A stretch of DNA of 64,000 nucleotides from Streptomyces sp. CCM_MD2014 (GCF_000772045.1 NZ_CP009754.1:3472001-3536000); one strand, 5' to 3'; positions 34,336-44,905 are shown, numbered from the stretch's first letter. Translations and numbers: made by a program. Notes: generated by a model from the sequence alone, not told the origin.

Positions 34336-36405
34336 TCAGGACTTGGGTTCGAAGGTCTTCGACAGGGTCCGCCAGGTGTCCCGGCGCAGATCCTCGCCCC
34401 AGTCCGCGGCCTTCGCGGTGTACATGAGCGCGTAGCCCTGGTGGTCGTTGACGACGAACCCCCGGTCCACGGTCCGGTACTTGGTGCCGCCGTCGGTGTA
34501 GGTGAACTCCCAGTCGGCCGCGTTCCAGCCCCGGTAACCCACCTTCTCTATGCGGATCTTCTCGTAGTTGGAGCGGACCATGTACCGCTCCTGGTTCTTC
34601 CAGTCCGCGACGGGGTCCCCCTTGGGCGTGGAGGTCCAGGCGACCAGCAGCTTCTGTCCCCGGGGCCCGGTGAAGCGGTCGCCCGCGGAGCCCGTGGAGG
34701 CGAACTTCCAGCCGTCGGGGAGTCCGATGCGGTAGCCCTGGTCTCCCTGGTGGGTGGCGGCCACGTTCTCGTCGTCGTCGGACTTCCCGGCGTCGTCCGA
34801 CTCGCCCCCGTCCTCACCGGAGGCGCTCGCTCCGGTGTCCGGGGCGCCGCTCGCGTGCCCGTCGGTCGTGGGGTCGGAGGCGGAGCCGTCCGTGCTGGTG
34901 CCGCTCCCCTCGTCCTGCTTGGTGTCGCCGCTCGCTCCGGCGGAGGCCACGGCCTTGCCGCCGCTGCCGCCCTCGGCGCCCTGGTCTTCGTCGCCCCCGC
35001 CGAGCGTGAGGGCCAGCACCGTGCCGAGCACGGCCAGGGCCACGACCACCGCGATGATGATCAGCGTCCGGCGCGGCACCACGTCGGTGAGCGGCGCCCG
35101 GGGCACGGACCGGGCCGGCAGGTCCGGCGGCGGCACGACGGGCCACCCGGAACTCTTCGCACCCGGTGCGCCGGCCGACGCACCGGCCCCCGAACCGGCC
35201 GTGCCGCCGGCGGCACCGGCACCCGGGCCCACCCGGGGCGCGGGCACGGCACCAGTCGCCCGCGCCGGACCCGCGGCACCAGCAGCACCCGAGGCACCCG
35301 TCGCGCGCGTGGCACCCGCCGTCGTCCCGCCGCTTTCGCCCGGCCGGGCCCGCGAGGCGGCCGCCGCACCGGCGGCACCGGCCCCGACGGCGGCCTTGCG
35401 CACGGAACGCAGCGCTCCGCGCAGCTTCTCCCCGGCCTCCTCGGCCCGCTTGGCAGTGCCCGCGGAGCCGCCCCGACGCCCGCGCCCTTCCGGCTGCGGG
35501 GGCAGCGGCACCACCTTGGTGGCATCCACCGGTTCGCCCCCGGCCGTCTGTTCCTGGGCGTGGATGACCTTGTTGAGCATCGCGCGGGCGCCCGCGTCGT
35601 CGAGCCGCTGGTCGGGGTCCTTGGTGAGCAGCCCGTAGATGACGTCCCGCAGCGGGCCGGCGTTCTTCGGCTCCTCCAGGTTCTCCGTCATCACCGCGGT
35701 GAGCGTCGCGATCGCCGAGCCCCGGTCGTAGGGCGGGATGCCCTCGACGGCGGCGTACAGCAGCCCGCCCAGCGACCACAGGTCCGCGGCCGGGCCGGGC
35801 TTGTGGCCTCGGGCGCGCTCCGGGGAGATGTAGGAGGGGGCCCCGACGAGCATGCCGGTGGAGGTGATGGAAGGGTCGCCCTCGACCTGGGCGATGCCGA
35901 AGTCGGTGAGCACGACCCGGCCGTCCTCGGCGATCAGTACGTTCGACGGCTTCACGTCGCGGTGCAGGATGCCCTCGCGGTGCGCGGAGCGCAGCACGTC
36001 CAGGATGGCCAGCCCGACCTCGGCGGCCCGCTTCGGCTCCAGCAGACCGTCCTCACGGATGGCCTCGGCGAGCGACTTGCCCTCGACGAGTTCCATCACG
36101 ATCCACGGCCGGTCGTCCTCCTCGACGACGTCGTAGACCGTGACGGCGCTGTTGTTGCGGATCCGCGCGATCGCCTTGGCCTCGCGCAGCGTACGCGTGA
36201 TCAGGCGCCGCTTCTCCTCCTCGTCGATATTCCCCGGGAACCGCAGCTCCTTGACGGCGACCGTGCGTCCGAGGGTCTCGTCCTCCGCGCGCCACACCGT
36301 CCCCATGCCGCCGCGGCCGAGCACGTCTCCCAGCCGGTACCGCCCGGCGAGGAGACGTGCGCTCTTGTCCGTACGGGATGTCCCCGCCCGCTCCGCCTCC
36401 GACAT
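34336..36405 (-). CDS. Membrane Ser/Thr protein kinase, first of five
   Basis: The product has about 689 residues. The kinase domain (about 14-280) has VLGRGGMGTVWRA, VAVKEL, HRDVKPSNVLI and LTDFGIAQ. A linker of about 130 Ala/Gly/Arg/Thr-rich residues, a membrane helix (LIIIAVVVALAVLGTVLAL) and an acidic Ser/Asp/Gly spacer lead to an ectodomain of 130 residues (YRIGLPDGWKFASTGS ... TWRTLSKTFEPKS). Start ATG 36405 was chosen; ATG 36417 is four codons earlier. It heads the tandem array of kinase genes, whose arrangement corresponds to the SCO4775-SCO4779 region of S. coelicolor as I recall it. Confidence 0.93.
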   Translation of the reverse strand: MSEAERAGTSRTDKSARLLAGRYRLGDVLGRGGMGTVWRAEDETLGRTVAVKELRFPGNIDEEEKRRLITRTLREAKAIARIRNNSAVTVYDVVEEDDRPWIVMELVEGKSLAEAIREDGLLEPKRAAEVGLAILDVLRSAHREGILHRDVKPSNVLIAEDGRVVLTDFGIAQVEGDPSITSTGMLVGAPSYISPERARGHKPGPAADLWSLGGLLYAAVEGIPPYDRGSAIATLTAVMTENLEEPKNAGPLRDVIYGLLTKDPDQRLDDAGARAMLNKVIHAQEQTAGGEPVDATKVVPLPPQPEGRGRRGGSAGTAKRAEEAGEKLRGALRSVRKAAVGAGAAGAAAASRARPGESGGTTAGATRATGASGAAGAAGPARATGAVPAPRVGPGAGAAGGTAGSGAGASAGAPGAKSSGWPVVPPPDLPARSVPRAPLTDVVPRRTLIIIAVVVALAVLGTVLALTLGGGDEDQGAEGGSGGKAVASAGASGDTKQDEGSGTSTDGSASDPTTDGHASGAPDTGASASGEDGGESDDAGKSDDDENVAATHQGDQGYRIGLPDGWKFASTGSAGDRFTGPRGQKLLVAWTSTPKGDPVADWKNQERYMVRSNYEKIRIEKVGYRGWNAADWEFTYTDGGTKYRTVDRGFVVNDHQGYALMYTAKAADWGEDLRRDTWRTLSKTFEPKS

Positions 36406-36504
36406 GCGTCCCCTCATGCAACCCGCCCTGACAGAGCCTTCATTGTCCCTCACCCGACAAGTGCTCTACGCCCAGGGTGCCCGCAGGGTTCCCGCCCGCC
36501 CTCC

Positions 36505-38211
36505 TTACCGCGCCACGATGTCCGGCGCCCCCAGCCGGGCCGCGTCGGCCGTCAGGTCGTCGGGCTGGCGCTGCGACTCGCGCTCGGCCTCGACCCGCTT
36601 CTCGTAGTGCTGGATCTCCCGTTCGACCTGGCCCTTGTCCCAGCCGAGGACCGGTGCCATCAGCTCGGCGACCTCGCGGGCGCACTGCGTTCCCCGGTCG
36701 AAGGTCTCGATGGAGATGCGGGTGCGCCGGGTGAGTACGTCGTCGAGGTGCCGCGCGCCCTCGTGGGATGCGGCGTAGACGACCTCGGCGCGCAGGTAGT
36801 CGTCGGCGCCGGTGAGGGGCTCGCCCAGGGAGGGATCGGCGGCGACGAGTTCGAGCAGCTCCTCCGTCAACGCGCCGTAACGGTTCAGCAGATGCTCCAC
36901 GCGTACGACGTGCAGTCCGGTGCGGGCGGCGATCCGGGCCCGCGCGTTCCACAGCGCGTGGTAGCCCTCGGCGCCCAGCAGCGGGGTCTCCTCGGTGACG
37001 CAGTCGGCGACCCGCAGGTCGAGTCCGTGCACGGCCTCGTCCACGGCGTCCTTGGCCATCACCCGGTACGTCGTGTACTTGCCGCCCGCCACGACGACCA
37101 GGCCGGGCACGGGATGGGCGACGGTGTGCTCGCGCGACAGCTTGCTGGTGGCGTCCGACTCGCCGGCCAGCAGCGGGCGCAGCCCGGCGTACACGCCCTC
37201 GACGTCGTCGCGCGTGAGAGGCACCGACAGCACCGAGTTGACGTGTTCCAGCAGGTAGTCGATGTCGGCGCTGGAGGCGGCCGGGTGGGCCTTGTCGAGG
37301 TCCCAGTCGGTGTCCGTGGTGCCGATGATCCAGTGCCGGCCCCAGGGGATGACGAACAGCACGGACTTCTCGGTGCGCAGGATCAGCCCGGTGCTGGAGT
37401 GGATGCGGTCCTTGGGCACGACCAGGTGGATGCCCTTGGAGGCCCGGACGTGGAACTGGCCGCGCTCGCCCACCATCGCCTGGGTGTCGTCGGTCCACAC
37501 CCCGGTCGCGTTGACCACCTGCTTGGCGCGGACCTCGTACTCGCCGCCCGCCTCGACGTCCCGCACCCGCGCGCCGACCACCCGTTCGCCCTCGCGCAGG
37601 AAGGAGGTGACCCGGGCCCGGTTGGCGGCCTTGGCGCCGTACGCCGCCGCGGTGCGCACCAGCGTGGCCACGAAGCGGGCGTCGTCCATCTGGGCGTCGT
37701 AGTACTGCAGCGCGCCGACCAGCGCGTCCTTCTTCAGCGCGGGTGCCACGCGCAGGGCGTGACGCCGGGTCAGGTGCCGGTGCAGCGGCAGCCCCCGGCC
37801 GTGGCCGCGGGCCATGGACATGGCGTCGTAGAGCGCGACGCCGGAGCCCGCGTACAGCCGCTCCCAGCCCTTGTGCTGGAGCGGGTACAGGAAGGGCACC
37901 GGCTTCACCAGGTGCGGCGCCAGCCGTTCGAGCAGCAGTCCGCGCTCCTTCAGCGCCTCCCGCACGAGCACGAAGTCGAGCATCTCCAGATAGCGCAGCC
38001 CGCCGTGGATCAGCTTGCTGGACCTGCTGGAGGTGCCCGAGGCCCAGTCCCGCGCCTCGACCAGGCCGACGGACAGGCCGCGCGTCACGGCGTCGAGTGC
38101 GGTGCCCGCACCGACCACGCCGGCGCCCACCACCAGTACGTCGAGCTCGCGCTCGGCCATGGCGGCGAGCGACTCGGCGCGCTGCGCCGGCCCAAGGGTC
38201 GCTGTCCTCAC
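36505..38211 (-). CDS. glpD: Glycerol-3-phosphate dehydrogenase, FAD-dependent aerobic
   Basis: The product has 568 residues. FAD-binding motif VLVVGAGVVGAGTALDAVTRG lies near residue 30, followed by the GlpD signature ASGTSSRSSKLIHGGLRYLEM (18 of these residues are typical of the family). A substrate domain has WIIGTTDTDWDLDK, and the C-terminal helical DAO_C domain has CAREVAELMAPVLGWD. It oxidises sn-glycerol-3-phosphate to dihydroxyacetone phosphate and feeds electrons to menaquinone. GTG 38211 was chosen because GGGAGGCAGCA precedes it; the longer frame reads as non-coding. It is divergent from the UDP-sugar dehydrogenase paralogue; no glpK or glpF is near. Confidence 0.96.
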   Translation of the reverse strand: MRTATLGPAQRAESLAAMAERELDVLVVGAGVVGAGTALDAVTRGLSVGLVEARDWASGTSSRSSKLIHGGLRYLEMLDFVLVREALKERGLLLERLAPHLVKPVPFLYPLQHKGWERLYAGSGVALYDAMSMARGHGRGLPLHRHLTRRHALRVAPALKKDALVGALQYYDAQMDDARFVATLVRTAAAYGAKAANRARVTSFLREGERVVGARVRDVEAGGEYEVRAKQVVNATGVWTDDTQAMVGERGQFHVRASKGIHLVVPKDRIHSSTGLILRTEKSVLFVIPWGRHWIIGTTDTDWDLDKAHPAASSADIDYLLEHVNSVLSVPLTRDDVEGVYAGLRPLLAGESDATSKLSREHTVAHPVPGLVVVAGGKYTTYRVMAKDAVDEAVHGLDLRVADCVTEETPLLGAEGYHALWNARARIAARTGLHVVRVEHLLNRYGALTEELLELVAADPSLGEPLTGADDYLRAEVVYAASHEGARHLDDVLTRRTRISIETFDRGTQCAREVAELMAPVLGWDKGQVEREIQHYEKRVEAERESQRQPDDLTADAARLGAPDIVAR

Positions 38212-38513
38212 TGCTGCCTCCCGCTGTCGGTCGCGTCGGCCGCACCCGTCGGGCGAGCCCGGTTCCTGGTACCCACCATGCCCAGATTCTGACCTTCCTG
38301 CCCGACTTCGGCAGACGCAGGCCCGAACCTGTGGACAACTTCCCCCCGGGCCCGTACCGGCAGGCGGCGCGCCGTCGACACTCGCCGAAACTCCGCAGAT
38401 CAATCCCGCAAATCGGTCATATTTACTCCTAGTCTGACGTTGTGCTCGCCCATCCTGTCCACCGGGCTTGCGCACCTGCCCCGCTTCGGTTACTGGGAAG
38501 GACGGCCCACGCC
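38212..38513. other. Divergent intergenic region glpD / dehydrogenase paralogue
   Basis: The 302 bases hold both promoters. An A/T-richer patch at about 38400-38440 (AATCGGTCATATTTACTCC then TAGTCT) is a probable promoter area for the plus-strand gene. No operator was recognised. Confidence 0.4.
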
Positions 38514-39731
38514 ATGCCCGCAGATCTCGCCGTCATCGGACTCGGCCCGTACGGCCTGCCCCTGGCCCAGGCCGCCGTCGCCGCCGGCATCCCCACCCTC
38601 GGCTACCGCACCGGCCCCGAGGCCGACCCGCTCACGCCCGCCGAGGTCCGCCGGATGCTCGCCACGGGCTTCCGCACCCCGAGCGGGCCGTCCGGGCCGG
38701 CCGAGCTGGGCCGCGTCCGCACCGCCGTCATCTGCGCGCCCACCCCGCCGGGAGCGGACGGCGGCCTGGACCTCACCCAGGTGGAGGCCGCGGCGCACAC
38801 CCTGGCCGCCCACATGCGCCCGCACACCACGGTGATCCTGGAGTCCCCGGTGCGCCCCGGGACGACGGAGGACTTCCTGCGCCCGCTCCTGGAGCGGGGC
38901 TCCGGGCTGCGCGCCGGCCGCGACTTCCACCTCGCCTACTCCCCCAGTCGCGTGGACCCCGGCAACCGCGACTTCACCCCGGCCAACACGCCGAAGGTCA
39001 TCGGCGGCCTCACTCCGGCCTGCACCGAGTCGGCCGCCGCCTTCTACAGCCGGCTCACCGACAAGGTGGTCCGGGCGCGCGGACCGCGGGAGGCGGAGAC
39101 GGTCCAGCTCCTGGAGACCAACTTCCGGCACGTGAACATCGCCCTGGTCAACGAGATGGCCGTGCTCTGCGACGACCTCGGCGTCGACCTGTGGGACGTC
39201 CTGCGCTGCGCGGAGACCAAGCCGTTCGGCTTCCAGGCCTTCCGCCCCGGCCCCGGCGTCGGCGGCCACTCCGTCCCCCAGGACCTGACCGGCCGGGCCC
39301 CGCACAGCCTGCGCATGGTGGAGCTGGCCCAGCAGGTCAACGCCCAGATGCCCCGCTACGTCGTCCAGCGCGCCGCCGCCCTGCTCAACGAGCACGGCAA
39401 GTCCGCGCGCGCCGCCCGGATCCTCCTCCTCGGTGTCACCTACAAGGCCGACCTCGCGGACCAGCAGGCCACCCCGGCCGAGGAGATCGCGACCCGCCTG
39501 ATGTCCATGGGCGCCGCCGTGAGCTACCACGACCCGCACATCCCGTCCTGGAACGTCGCCGACCGCCCCGTCCCGCGCGCCGACTCCCTCTACGAGGCCG
39601 CCGCCGACGCCGACCTCACGATCCTGCTCCAGCAGCACCGCACGTACGACCTCCAGGGCCTGTCGGTCAAGGCCCAGCTCCTCCTGGACACGCGGGGGGC
39701 CACGCCGACGGGGGCGGCGCACCGGCTCTGA
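38514..39731 (+). CDS. UDP-sugar dehydrogenase-like protein with substituted catalytic residues
   Basis: The product has 405 residues and the complete three-domain fold of UDP-glucose/UDP-ManNAc dehydrogenases. It has a Rossmann start VIGLGPYGLPLA, SPVRPGTTEDF, AYSPSRVDPGN, FRHVNIALVNEMAVL, PGVGGHSVPQD and a C-terminal domain with LLGVTYKADLADQQATPAEEI. The three residues that do chemistry in the family are changed: the nucleophile Cys is Ser253 (GGHS instead of GGHC), the general-base Lys is Gln198, and the Asn of the LLENTFR motif is Thr202. The usual acidic residue after the second strand, which binds NAD ribose, is missing too (LGYRTG). It may be inactive, do only the first oxidation, or have another role. 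ATG 38514 follows GGGAAGGA. Confidence 0.85.
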   Translation: MPADLAVIGLGPYGLPLAQAAVAAGIPTLGYRTGPEADPLTPAEVRRMLATGFRTPSGPSGPAELGRVRTAVICAPTPPGADGGLDLTQVEAAAHTLAAHMRPHTTVILESPVRPGTTEDFLRPLLERGSGLRAGRDFHLAYSPSRVDPGNRDFTPANTPKVIGGLTPACTESAAAFYSRLTDKVVRARGPREAETVQLLETNFRHVNIALVNEMAVLCDDLGVDLWDVLRCAETKPFGFQAFRPGPGVGGHSVPQDLTGRAPHSLRMVELAQQVNAQMPRYVVQRAAALLNEHGKSARAARILLLGVTYKADLADQQATPAEEIATRLMSMGAAVSYHDPHIPSWNVADRPVPRADSLYEAAADADLTILLQQHRTYDLQGLSVKAQLLLDTRGATPTGAAHRL

Positions 39732-39751
39732 CCGCGCCGTGCGGACACACG

Positions 39752-39781
39752 AGGGGCCCGGAGCGTCGGCTCCGGGCCCCT
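39752..39781. terminator. Bidirectional terminator
   Basis: AGGGGCCCGGAGC (39752-39764) pairs with GCTCCGGGCCCCT (39769-39781), a perfect 13-bp stem with a GTCG tetraloop. It lies between the convergent dehydrogenase-like gene and guaB3 and serves both. Confidence 0.8.
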
Positions 39782-39800
39782 GGGTACGGCGTTCGGGTGA

Positions 39801-40925
39801 CTACCGCCGGTGCTGCGAGTCCGCGACCGTGACCTCGACGCGCTGGAACTCCTTCAGCTCGCTGTAGCCGGTGGTGGCCATGGCGCGGCGCAGGGCGCCG
39901 AAGAAGTTCATCGAGCCGTCGGGGTTGCGGGACGGGCCGGTGAGGATCTCCTCGATGGTGCCGACCGTGCCGAGGTCGACCTTCTTGCCGCGCGGCAGCT
40001 CCTCGTTGACGGCCTCCATGCCCCAGTGGTTGCCCTTGCCCGGCGCGTCGGTCGCGCGGGCCAGCGGGGAGCCCATCATCACGGAGTCGGCGCCGCAGGC
40101 GATGGCCTTGGGCAGATCGCCGGACCAGCCGACGCCGCCGTCGGCGATGACGTGCACGTACCGGCCGCCGGACTCGTCCATGTAGTCCCGGCGGGCCGCG
40201 GCCACGTCGGCGACCGCGGTGGCCATGGGCACCTGGATGCCCAGCACGTTGCGCGTGGTGTGGGCGGCGCCGCCGCCGAAGCCGACGAGGACGCCCGCGG
40301 CGCCGGTGCGCATCAGGTGCAGGGCGGCGGTGTAGGTGGCGCAGCCGCCGACGATCACCGGCACGTCGAGCTCGTAGATGAACTGCTTCAGGTTCAGCGG
40401 CTCGTGCGAGCCGGACACGTGCTCCGCGGAGACGGTGGTGCCGCGGATGACGAAGATGTCGACGCCCGCGTCCACGACGGCCTTGGAGAACTGGGCGGTG
40501 CGCTGCGGGGAGAGCGCGGCGGCGGTGACCACGCCCGAGTCGCGCACCTCCTTGATGCGCTGCCCGATCAGCTCCTCCTTGATGGGAGCGGCGTAGATCT
40601 CCTGGAGGCGGCGGGTCGCGTTGTCGGTGTCCAGCTCGGCGATCTCGTCGAGCAGCGGCTGCGGGTCCTCGTGCCGGGTCCAGAGCCCTTCCAGGTTGAG
40701 GACGCCGAGGCCGCCCAGCTCGCCGATGCGGATGGCGGTGGCCGGGGAGACGACCGAGTCCATGGGAGCGGCCAGGAACGGCAGCTCGAAGCGGTAGGCG
40801 TCGATCTGCCAGGCGATCGAGACCTCCTTCGGGTCCCGCGTACGGCGGCTGGGGACGACGGCGATGTCGTCGAAGGCGTACGCCCGGCGGCCGCGCTTGC
40901 CGCGCCCGATCTCGATCTCAGTCAC
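39801..40925 (-). CDS. guaB3: GuaB3-family IMP dehydrogenase-related protein
   Basis: The product has 374 residues, a (beta/alpha)8 barrel without the CBS pair of ordinary IMP dehydrogenase. Family blocks are FDDIAVVPSRRTR, PFLAAPMDSVVS, VIRGTTVSAEHVS, GVLVGFGGGAAHTTRNVLG, VHVIADGGVGWSGDLPKAIACGAD and the flap end NHWGMEA. In the loop that carries the catalytic Cys of IMPDH (GSICTTR) this protein reads GAAHTTR, so the thioimidate chemistry is not supported. Length and position match Rv3410c of M. tuberculosis. Its reaction in actinobacteria is not settled. It follows guaB by 124 bases with a terminator in between. Confidence 0.9.
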   Translation of the reverse strand: MTEIEIGRGKRGRRAYAFDDIAVVPSRRTRDPKEVSIAWQIDAYRFELPFLAAPMDSVVSPATAIRIGELGGLGVLNLEGLWTRHEDPQPLLDEIAELDTDNATRRLQEIYAAPIKEELIGQRIKEVRDSGVVTAAALSPQRTAQFSKAVVDAGVDIFVIRGTTVSAEHVSGSHEPLNLKQFIYELDVPVIVGGCATYTAALHLMRTGAAGVLVGFGGGAAHTTRNVLGIQVPMATAVADVAAARRDYMDESGGRYVHVIADGGVGWSGDLPKAIACGADSVMMGSPLARATDAPGKGNHWGMEAVNEELPRGKKVDLGTVGTIEEILTGPSRNPDGSMNFFGALRRAMATTGYSELKEFQRVEVTVADSQHRR

Positions 40926-40994
40926 GTCTGTGGCCTTTCCCTGATGCGTTGCAGCGCCTTCCAGTATCCCCGACGGGTGCGCCGGGGCACCGCA

Positions 40995-41027
40995 GAGGGC
41001 GGCCCCGGCTGCTCCGGAGCCGCCCTC
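40995..41027 (-). terminator. Terminator of guaB
   Basis: GAGGGCGGC (40995-41003) pairs with GCCGCCCTC (41019-41027), extended by CCGG inside. It lies 23 bases past the guaB stop codon on the minus strand. Confidence 0.65.
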
Positions 41028-41049
41028 GGAAGGCCGCTGCCCGCTGTGC

Positions 41050-42597
<1,548 letters not shown>

Positions 42598-42705
42598 CTA
42601 ACGGGAAGTGGACGTGGGTCATTCCACGATCAAGGAAGCGTGCGACCTTCGTGCGTTTGTACGAGAGGGGTCGCCGCGCGGGTCGGACGCGGGGCGTCGC
42701 CCGAA

Positions 42706-43383
42706 CTACTGCTCCGCCAGCGCCCGCAGCCGGCTCAGCGCCCGGTGCTGGGCGACCCGTACGGCCCCCGGTGACATTCCCAACATCTGCCCGGTCTCCT
42801 CGGCGGTGAGCCCGACCGCGATGCGCAGCAGGAGGAGCTCGCGCTGGTTCTCCGGCAGGTTGGCCAGCAGTTTCTTGGCCCAGGCGGCGTCGCTGTTGAG
42901 CAGTGCCCGCTCCTCGGGGCCCAGCGAGTCGTCCGGCCGCTCGGGCATCTCGTCGGAGGGGACGGCCGTCGAGCCGGGGTGGCGCATCGCGGCGCGCTGG
43001 AGGTCGGCGACCTTGTGGGCGGCGATGGCGAAGACGAACGCCTCGAAGGGGCGTCCGGTGTCCTTGTAACGGGGCAGCGCGAGCAGTACCGCCACGCAGA
43101 CCTCCTGCGCGAGGTCCTCGACGAAGTGCCGGGCGTCGCCGGGCAGCCGGGACAGCCGCGTGCGGCAGTAGCGCAGCGCCAGCGGGTGAACATGGGCGAG
43201 CAGGTCGTGCGTGGCCTGCTCGTCCCCGTCCACGGCGCGGTGGACGAGCCCACCCACCGTCCCCTGGTCCGGGGGCGCCTCGTCGTCACGCATCGGTCCA
43301 TGGTGCCTTGCGGCCGTCCGATCCGTGGCTCCGTGCCCGTTGTTGTGCACCGAAGCGTTATGAGCAGGTGCGCCGGAACTCAT
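42706..43383 (-). CDS. shbA: ECF-family sigma factor, ShbA/SigD type
   Basis: The product is 225 residues from ATG 43383 or 195 from ATG 43293. Region 2 reads [31 protein letters not shown], including region 2.2/2.3, and region 4 reads [47 protein letters not shown]. In M. tuberculosis the sigma factor in this gene order is SigD (Rv3414c). In Streptomyces griseus the similar ShbA directs transcription of the main sigma gene hrdB. Identity as shbA is therefore inferred from sequence type and neighbourhood. No membrane anti-sigma gene follows. The N-terminal extension before residue 31 is Asn/His/Gly-rich and uncertain. Confidence 0.85.
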   Translation of the reverse strand: MSSGAPAHNASVHNNGHGATDRTAARHHGPMRDDEAPPDQGTVGGLVHRAVDGDEQATHDLLAHVHPLALRYCRTRLSRLPGDARHFVEDLAQEVCVAVLLALPRYKDTGRPFEAFVFAIAAHKVADLQRAAMRHPGSTAVPSDEMPERPDDSLGPEERALLNSDAAWAKKLLANLPENQRELLLLRIAVGLTAEETGQMLGMSPGAVRVAQHRALSRLRALAEQ

Positions 43384-43573
43384 CCCCTGCGCCCTCCCCT
43401 TCCGCTCGACCGACTCGTCCCCGAGGAACTCCACACCTCAAGGATGCGTCATCCGCGCCGAAACGAGCAGCGGGCACCCGGCGGGTCGCCTTGTCACCCC
43501 CGCTCACCTCGCGATAAGCGGGGATCGTCACGTCCCCGACGGGCCCTTTCGGACTCCATCGCACGGGGAGCCC

Positions 43574-44185
43574 CTAGCGGACCAGGCCCCACCGGAAGCC
43601 GAGCGCCACGGCGTGTGCCCGGTCCGAGGCGCCGAGTTTCTTGAAGAGCCGGCGGGCGTGGGTCTTGACGGTGTCCTCGGAGAGGAACAGCTCGCGGCCG
43701 ATCTCCGCGTTGGAACGGCCGTGGCTCATGCCCTCCAGGACCTGGATCTCCCGCGCGGTGAGCGTGGGCGCCGCACCCATCTCGGCCGAGCGCAGCCGGC
43801 GCGGGGCGAGCCGCCAGGTCGGGTCGGCCAGGGCCTGGGTCACGGTGGCGCGCAGCTCGGCGCGCGAGGCGTCCTTGTGCAGATAGCCACGGGCACCGGC
43901 GGCCACCGCGAGGGCCACGCCGTCCAGGTCCTCGGCGACGGTGAGCATGATGATGCGCGCGCCGGGGTCGGCGGACAGCAGCCGCCGGACGGTCTCGACG
44001 CCGCCCAGGCCGGGCATGCGCACGTCCATCAGAATCAGGTCCGAGCGGTCGGCTCCCCAGCGGCGGAGGACTTCCTCGCCGTTGGCGGCCGTCGTCACGC
44101 GCTCGACGCCGGGCACGGTCGCGACCGCGCGGCGGAGCGCCTCTCGGGCAAGCGGGGAGTCGTCGCAGACGAGGACGGAAGTCAT
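43574..44185 (-). CDS. bldM: Atypical response regulator BldM
   Basis: The product has 203 residues. The receiver domain starts VLVCDDSPLARE (acidic pair Asp8/Asp9), has the phospho-site-equivalent Asp54 in LILMDVRMPG and a Lys in YLHKDAS. The LuxR-type HTH is LTAREIQVLEGMSHGRSNAEIGRELFLSEDTVKTHARRLFKKL. BldM is required for aerial hyphae and sporulation; it acts as a homodimer on one gene set and as a heterodimer with WhiI on another. No sensor kinase gene is adjacent, as expected for this orphan regulator. It is divergent from whiD, and the two genes share a 381-base control region. Confidence 0.95.
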   Translation of the reverse strand: MTSVLVCDDSPLAREALRRAVATVPGVERVTTAANGEEVLRRWGADRSDLILMDVRMPGLGGVETVRRLLSADPGARIIMLTVAEDLDGVALAVAAGARGYLHKDASRAELRATVTQALADPTWRLAPRRLRSAEMGAAPTLTAREIQVLEGMSHGRSNAEIGRELFLSEDTVKTHARRLFKKLGASDRAHAVALGFRWGLVR

Positions 44186-44566
44186 GGCCGTCCTCCGCAG
44201 CTCTTGCGCGTCACGTTGAGCCTCCAGGCTGGTACGAAATCGTCACCTGTGCGGTCGACCGTCCCGGACGCCCGCCCGAGCACTTGTTCCTTCAACCGCC
44301 TCCGCACTCTCAACGATGGTCACTCGAAAGAGTTACGGGGCTGTGTGTCGTCTTCGGCACTCTACGTGAGGGGGCGGCCACGCAGCAGACATGCGCGGGG
44401 GACCCGCGCCGTTTCATCACAAGCGGTGCCCCATTCAGCCGCTTTTCTTCCGCTTCGGCGGTGTCTGCGGCTAGATTCGCAATGAGTCATATTTTCATCT
44501 CCTTAGATCGTAGTTGTACGGTCGTGGACACCGTATCCACCCAGAACGGCTACAAGGGGTCACGCA
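44186..44566. other. bldM-whiD divergent control region
   Basis: The 381 bases include an A/T-rich patch (about 44478-44520, GAGTCATATTTTCATC) that probably holds whiD promoters and a perfect inverted repeat next to whiD described separately. The rest shows no gene. Confidence 0.5.
44517..44535. promoter_or_regulatory. Palindrome upstream of whiD
   Basis: TACGGT (44517-44522) and ACCGTA (44530-44535) form a perfect 6-base inverted repeat with a 7-base spacer, 32 bases before the whiD ATG. It may be an operator. No regulator is identified. Confidence 0.35.
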
Positions 44567-44905
44567 ATGGCAGATTTCTCCCGCCTTCCCGGACCGAACG
44601 CGGACCTGTGGGACTGGCAGCTCCTGGCTGCGTGCCGAGGGGTGGACAGCTCGCTCTTCTTCCATCCGGAAGGCGAACGCGGTGCGGCACGGAGCGCTCG
44701 CGAGAACTCGGCCAAGGAGGTCTGCATGAGGTGCCCGGTCCGCGCCGAGTGCGCGGCGCACGCGCTGGCGGTGCGTGAGCCGTACGGCGTGTGGGGCGGG
44801 CTGACCGAGGACGAGCGCGAGGAACTCATGGGCCGGGCCCGCAACCGCCTGGTGGCGGCGACGGCCTCGGCGTCGTCCGGCGGGGAGGCGGCCGCACCTC
44901 ACTGA
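44567..44905 (+). CDS. whiD: WhiB-like iron-sulfur regulator WhiD
   Basis: The product has 112 residues. The four cluster-binding cysteines are at 23 (AACRGVD), 53 and 56 (CMRC) and 62 (ECAAH), and the G[VI]WGG turn is at 74-78, followed by a basic segment (MGRARNRL) that contacts DNA. Wbl proteins hold a [4Fe-4S] cluster and bind region 4 of the main sigma factor. WhiD is needed for late sporulation and its mycobacterial counterpart is WhiB3, located at the same place beside groEL1. The ATG follows AAGGGG by eight bases. Confidence 0.95.
   Translation: MADFSRLPGPNADLWDWQLLAACRGVDSSLFFHPEGERGAARSARENSAKEVCMRCPVRAECAAHALAVREPYGVWGGLTEDEREELMGRARNRLVAATASASSGGEAAAPH

Noticed and set aside
34441..38292. 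1283-residue open frame on the plus strand
   Set aside because: It runs antisense to the kinase and glpD genes and has a Gly/Val/Arg/His-rich shadow composition typical of high-GC DNA.
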